Shown piece by piece: positions 61,261 to 64,000 of a stretch of DNA of 64,000 nt. Each line of letters opens with the position of its first letter. Position 1 is the stretch's first letter. Location: positions 15,570,001 through 15,634,000 of the forward strand of contig NC_091100.1 of the NCBI RefSeq assembly GCF_024713975.1. Reading direction: 5' to 3'. This DNA is from Paralichthys olivaceus (taxonomy: Eukaryota; Chordata; Actinopteri; Pleuronectiformes; Paralichthyidae). A model generated the notes under the pieces. That model worked only from the letters and a program-made list of their open reading frames with translations. It was not told the DNA's origin and did not search any database. The position numbers and the translations under genes are program-made.

Positions 61261-63267
61261 GGAGTGTGTGATGATGACTCACATGCTGTCTACACGCGCA
61301 CACATACATAAGACAGAAACAAACAGGGTGAGACACATGTCTACTCAGCGGCTCAATTAATCTTCCTCAATTGTTACTATACTCTCAATTAAGCAAATGA
61401 GTTCTGAGAACAGTTTTACAAGATGGAGTAAATGTTTGCTCTGGGAAAAACTAATTACCAGAACAGATAACATCACAATACCTGTTAAAAGAAGATAAAG
61501 TACATCACTGACATGACCATCCTATTGTAATGAAGGTTAAAAATGTCATTGTCAAGTATTTTAGAAAATTGGCACCTGAGACAAATCAATAGTTTTCGCA
61601 ATGTACAAAAAAAAAAATCAATGGAAGGATCAAACACTGCCCAGTCCTTTAAACCTGTGGATCCATGGGTCTCAAACAAATCTAAAGCTAAATCTGAGTG
61701 GTCGCAAAAGAAATGACAAGATTAACGAGCAGGAAATTAGATGTATGAGTTCAGGCTTTCCTGATTAATTATTTGTATTCTTTTTTCAAACTAATGAATT
61801 CTTTAAGCTATTTGAAGGCTTTTGAAAGTGTTGTGGTGGAGCAACCTGAGACAGATGTATCACTTGCAGTTGAAGCGGTCACAGGCTGTAGACTAATTAG
61901 GGAAATTAAAAAGTCATAGGACAAGAGGTTGAGAACAACACAGGGATTTTCTAAGAACAAGCACATTTAACACAGATGCTAATTCTTGGTGCTTCAGCTG
62001 TACAGCCGACTGTTTCTTACAAGTATGTGCGCTGTTTATTGATGCAAAAAAAAGGGACTTCATCATAAGACTAACTAGTTACCAGCCCCAACAAAGTAAA
62101 TGGTAAGTTTTAAGATTTATCAAACTGAATAAGTCACTTTTTGAACCAACTTGAAGCTCGAGATGCTGTTTTAAATCCTTCTCTACATTTAGGAACAAAA
62201 CTTGAGAACAAACAGAAGCTTATCCAAAGTGTCCAGTTGAATATTTGGTTATATTCTTAGTTTGAATACCTCTCAAATATTTCTTTAATCTAACACTGAT
62301 GCGTTGGGTGGTTAATAGATATAGATTTTCTCCAAATGAAGTTATAAAGGCAACGTGTTTCTTCTCTGCTGTGGAAGTAGACGAACACAAAACCACACCT
62401 CACTGAAACTCAGCTCTTCTCTCACCTCACACTCGTTATCCAACACCATGGAAACAAACACTGAAATTACGTTTCAACCCACACGCACCTGAAACCATGT
62501 GATTATTGTCCCATGATTCATCACTCCAATCAGGGTGTAACTGGACACTTAGTTTTATGCCAAAACCTCTTTCCATAGTCGGCCGCACACACTGATGCCA
62601 AATGGCTACATTTAATCCAAGGTAAACACACTGGTTGTAGCTCATTTACTTAAGGCAAGAGCTGTTCATGTGTCACCTTATTTAAAAGTGGGAATACACT
62701 GGAGATTTCTTGCTACTGAATATTGCTCAAAGAAAGCTGACTTTACATGAAATTGCACTTCCTCAAGTCTTATAATGTTTACTGATTCAAATATGTTGAC
62801 GATCGAGGCCCAGAAACAAAGTCCCTATTGCCATCTTCAGAAACATCACCCTACTAAAGGTGATTACTACTGGCACTACTGAGGACGGAGTTAATGTGCA
62901 CATGATTGAGATCAGATTTATACTGCTGAAGGTTATTTCTCCTCTGGTCGACGTCACTGTTCTGTAGCCGCACATTAACTTTTTTTCCACAGGTGTAGTC
63001 TTCCTTAGATTCTCACGTTCTCATGATAGATGACGCTACTTCGGTCACAGGCAACGGACAGATGATAGTCTGTAATTCTATCGGACGCGGACTTAACACA
63101 AGACTCTAGGTTTGAACTGACACTGCTATGAGGGTCAGAGGTCAAGGCACTGTGTCATATCAGGAGGAGGAGGACTGTTATTAAACGAGCCGGGTTAGAT
63201 ATCAGGTTATTCTGTGTATTATTTCTGTATTTCTGTATCAATGTCGACTCTGTGATGAGCTAGTGTG

Positions 63268-63335
<68 letters not shown>

Positions 63336-64000
63336 GTTGTAAATGTTTGTGTGTTTGTCAGTCAGAGTTGAAGACAGGCTCAGGTCACTGGTTTAAAGAC
63401 TGGGGAATTCTTTGAAAACCAAATTTCCGAACACAAATTTAGATGTGACCGAACATCTCGAGACTACAAGCGACTGGTGTCAGAAAATTAGACATTTGTT
63501 CGCCCTCATTACCGTCTCATTCATGTTTTATATTCAGTCACTTCCTGACTCGCTGTCTCGCCCTCCGGTGTTAAACTGTATAGAGGCCGAATTGTTTATT
63601 AGCTGAAGTGAAAACTGAGAAAATTTGGAATCCAGTGTTTAATCTTTAACAACTAATCAGACAGAATCTTATTTGATCCACTGTGAAGAAAATTCCCCTG
63701 ACCATTGCTAGTTTGTCCAGTCTCTTTATCGAAGCTCATGAAGAAGCTATTAAAACTGCTTTCCTGTTCCTCCGGGCAGGGCAGCATTACACTCACTGTA
63801 TTTTAGACAAAGCTGGACTTTTTTAAAATGTGCTCACGCAAACATGCTCTAGTAGTTTTTTTTAATGTATATTGTTTAAAGACTGATCACTGTAATGAAG
63901 GAAAACTCCACTTTACTTTTGTACTTGAGAGATTTAGAAGTATAGCAGCCCTTTAAGAGTCAGATATAGATTTGTAATGAATTAGAGAATGAATGATGTT
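61261..64000 (+). other. prr36 3' UTR and downstream sequence
   Basis: No credible coding exon after the prr36 TGA. I saw no AATAAA on the plus strand; ATTAAA variants at 63180-63185 and 63749-63754 are candidates, so a long 3' UTR is possible. A CT microsatellite is at 63270-63331. Confidence 0.4.
63270..63331 (+). repeat. CT dinucleotide microsatellite
   Basis: About 30 uninterrupted TC/CT units, 62 bp. Confidence 0.97.

Noticed and set aside
1..64000. A previously undescribed multi-gene system
   Set aside because: All five genes belong to families I recognise with typical structure; the novelty is in regulation, motif content and repeats rather than in a new system.

Overview
The window is vertebrate nuclear DNA, almost certainly from a ray-finned (teleost, probably percomorph) fish. 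All genes are split by GT-AG introns, the spacers are AT-rich, and there are many copies of teleost-type dispersed repeats. The proteins are fish forms of known vertebrate families. No bacterial or phage features, CRISPR arrays, or rRNA/tRNA genes were seen. Exon boundaries below were placed by hand from splice signals, reading-frame continuity and remembered family features, not from alignments.

Layout, left to right. (1) 473-4059, plus strand: the 3' part of a Gfi1-family zinc-finger gene; its 5' exons lie outside the window. (2) 5332-6416, minus strand: a complete five-exon goose-type (g-type) lysozyme, convergent with the zinc-finger gene, with a TATA box and an interferon-response-like element upstream. 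(3) 9554-12821, minus strand: a complete four-exon long peptidoglycan recognition protein (pglyrp2, N-acetylmuramoyl-L-alanine amidase) with its zinc ligands kept. (4) 15290-28937, plus strand: a complete 14-coding-exon mucolipin-1 gene (mcoln1, lysosomal TRPML1 channel) whose promoter carries two CLEAR/TFEB-like sites. (5) A CpG-rich promoter at about 33.8-34.56 kb, then a 13.8-kb intron, then the coding exons (48085-61260, plus strand) of a large disordered, acidic, coiled-coil protein that I call prr36 (proline-rich protein 36).

Spacers and introns carry at least four copies of a 320-360 bp MITE-like element, three copies of a second dispersed repeat, two copies of a third, LINE-type 3' tails, a foldback element, a local duplication split by another repeat, a long degenerate CCTA tetranucleotide array, and several microsatellites.

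Functionally, the two minus-strand genes are neighbouring peptidoglycan-cleaving innate-immunity enzymes: the lysozyme cuts the glycan strand and the amidase removes the stem peptide. mcoln1 encodes an endolysosomal cation channel. The prr36-like protein carries short motifs typical of endocytic and autophagy adaptors. No wholly new system was found. The most interesting items are regulatory (ISRE+TATA at the lysozyme, CLEAR sites at mcoln1), the decayed first zinc fingers of the Gfi1-like gene, the motif set and possible short isoform of prr36, and a perfect 16-bp hairpin in the big intron.
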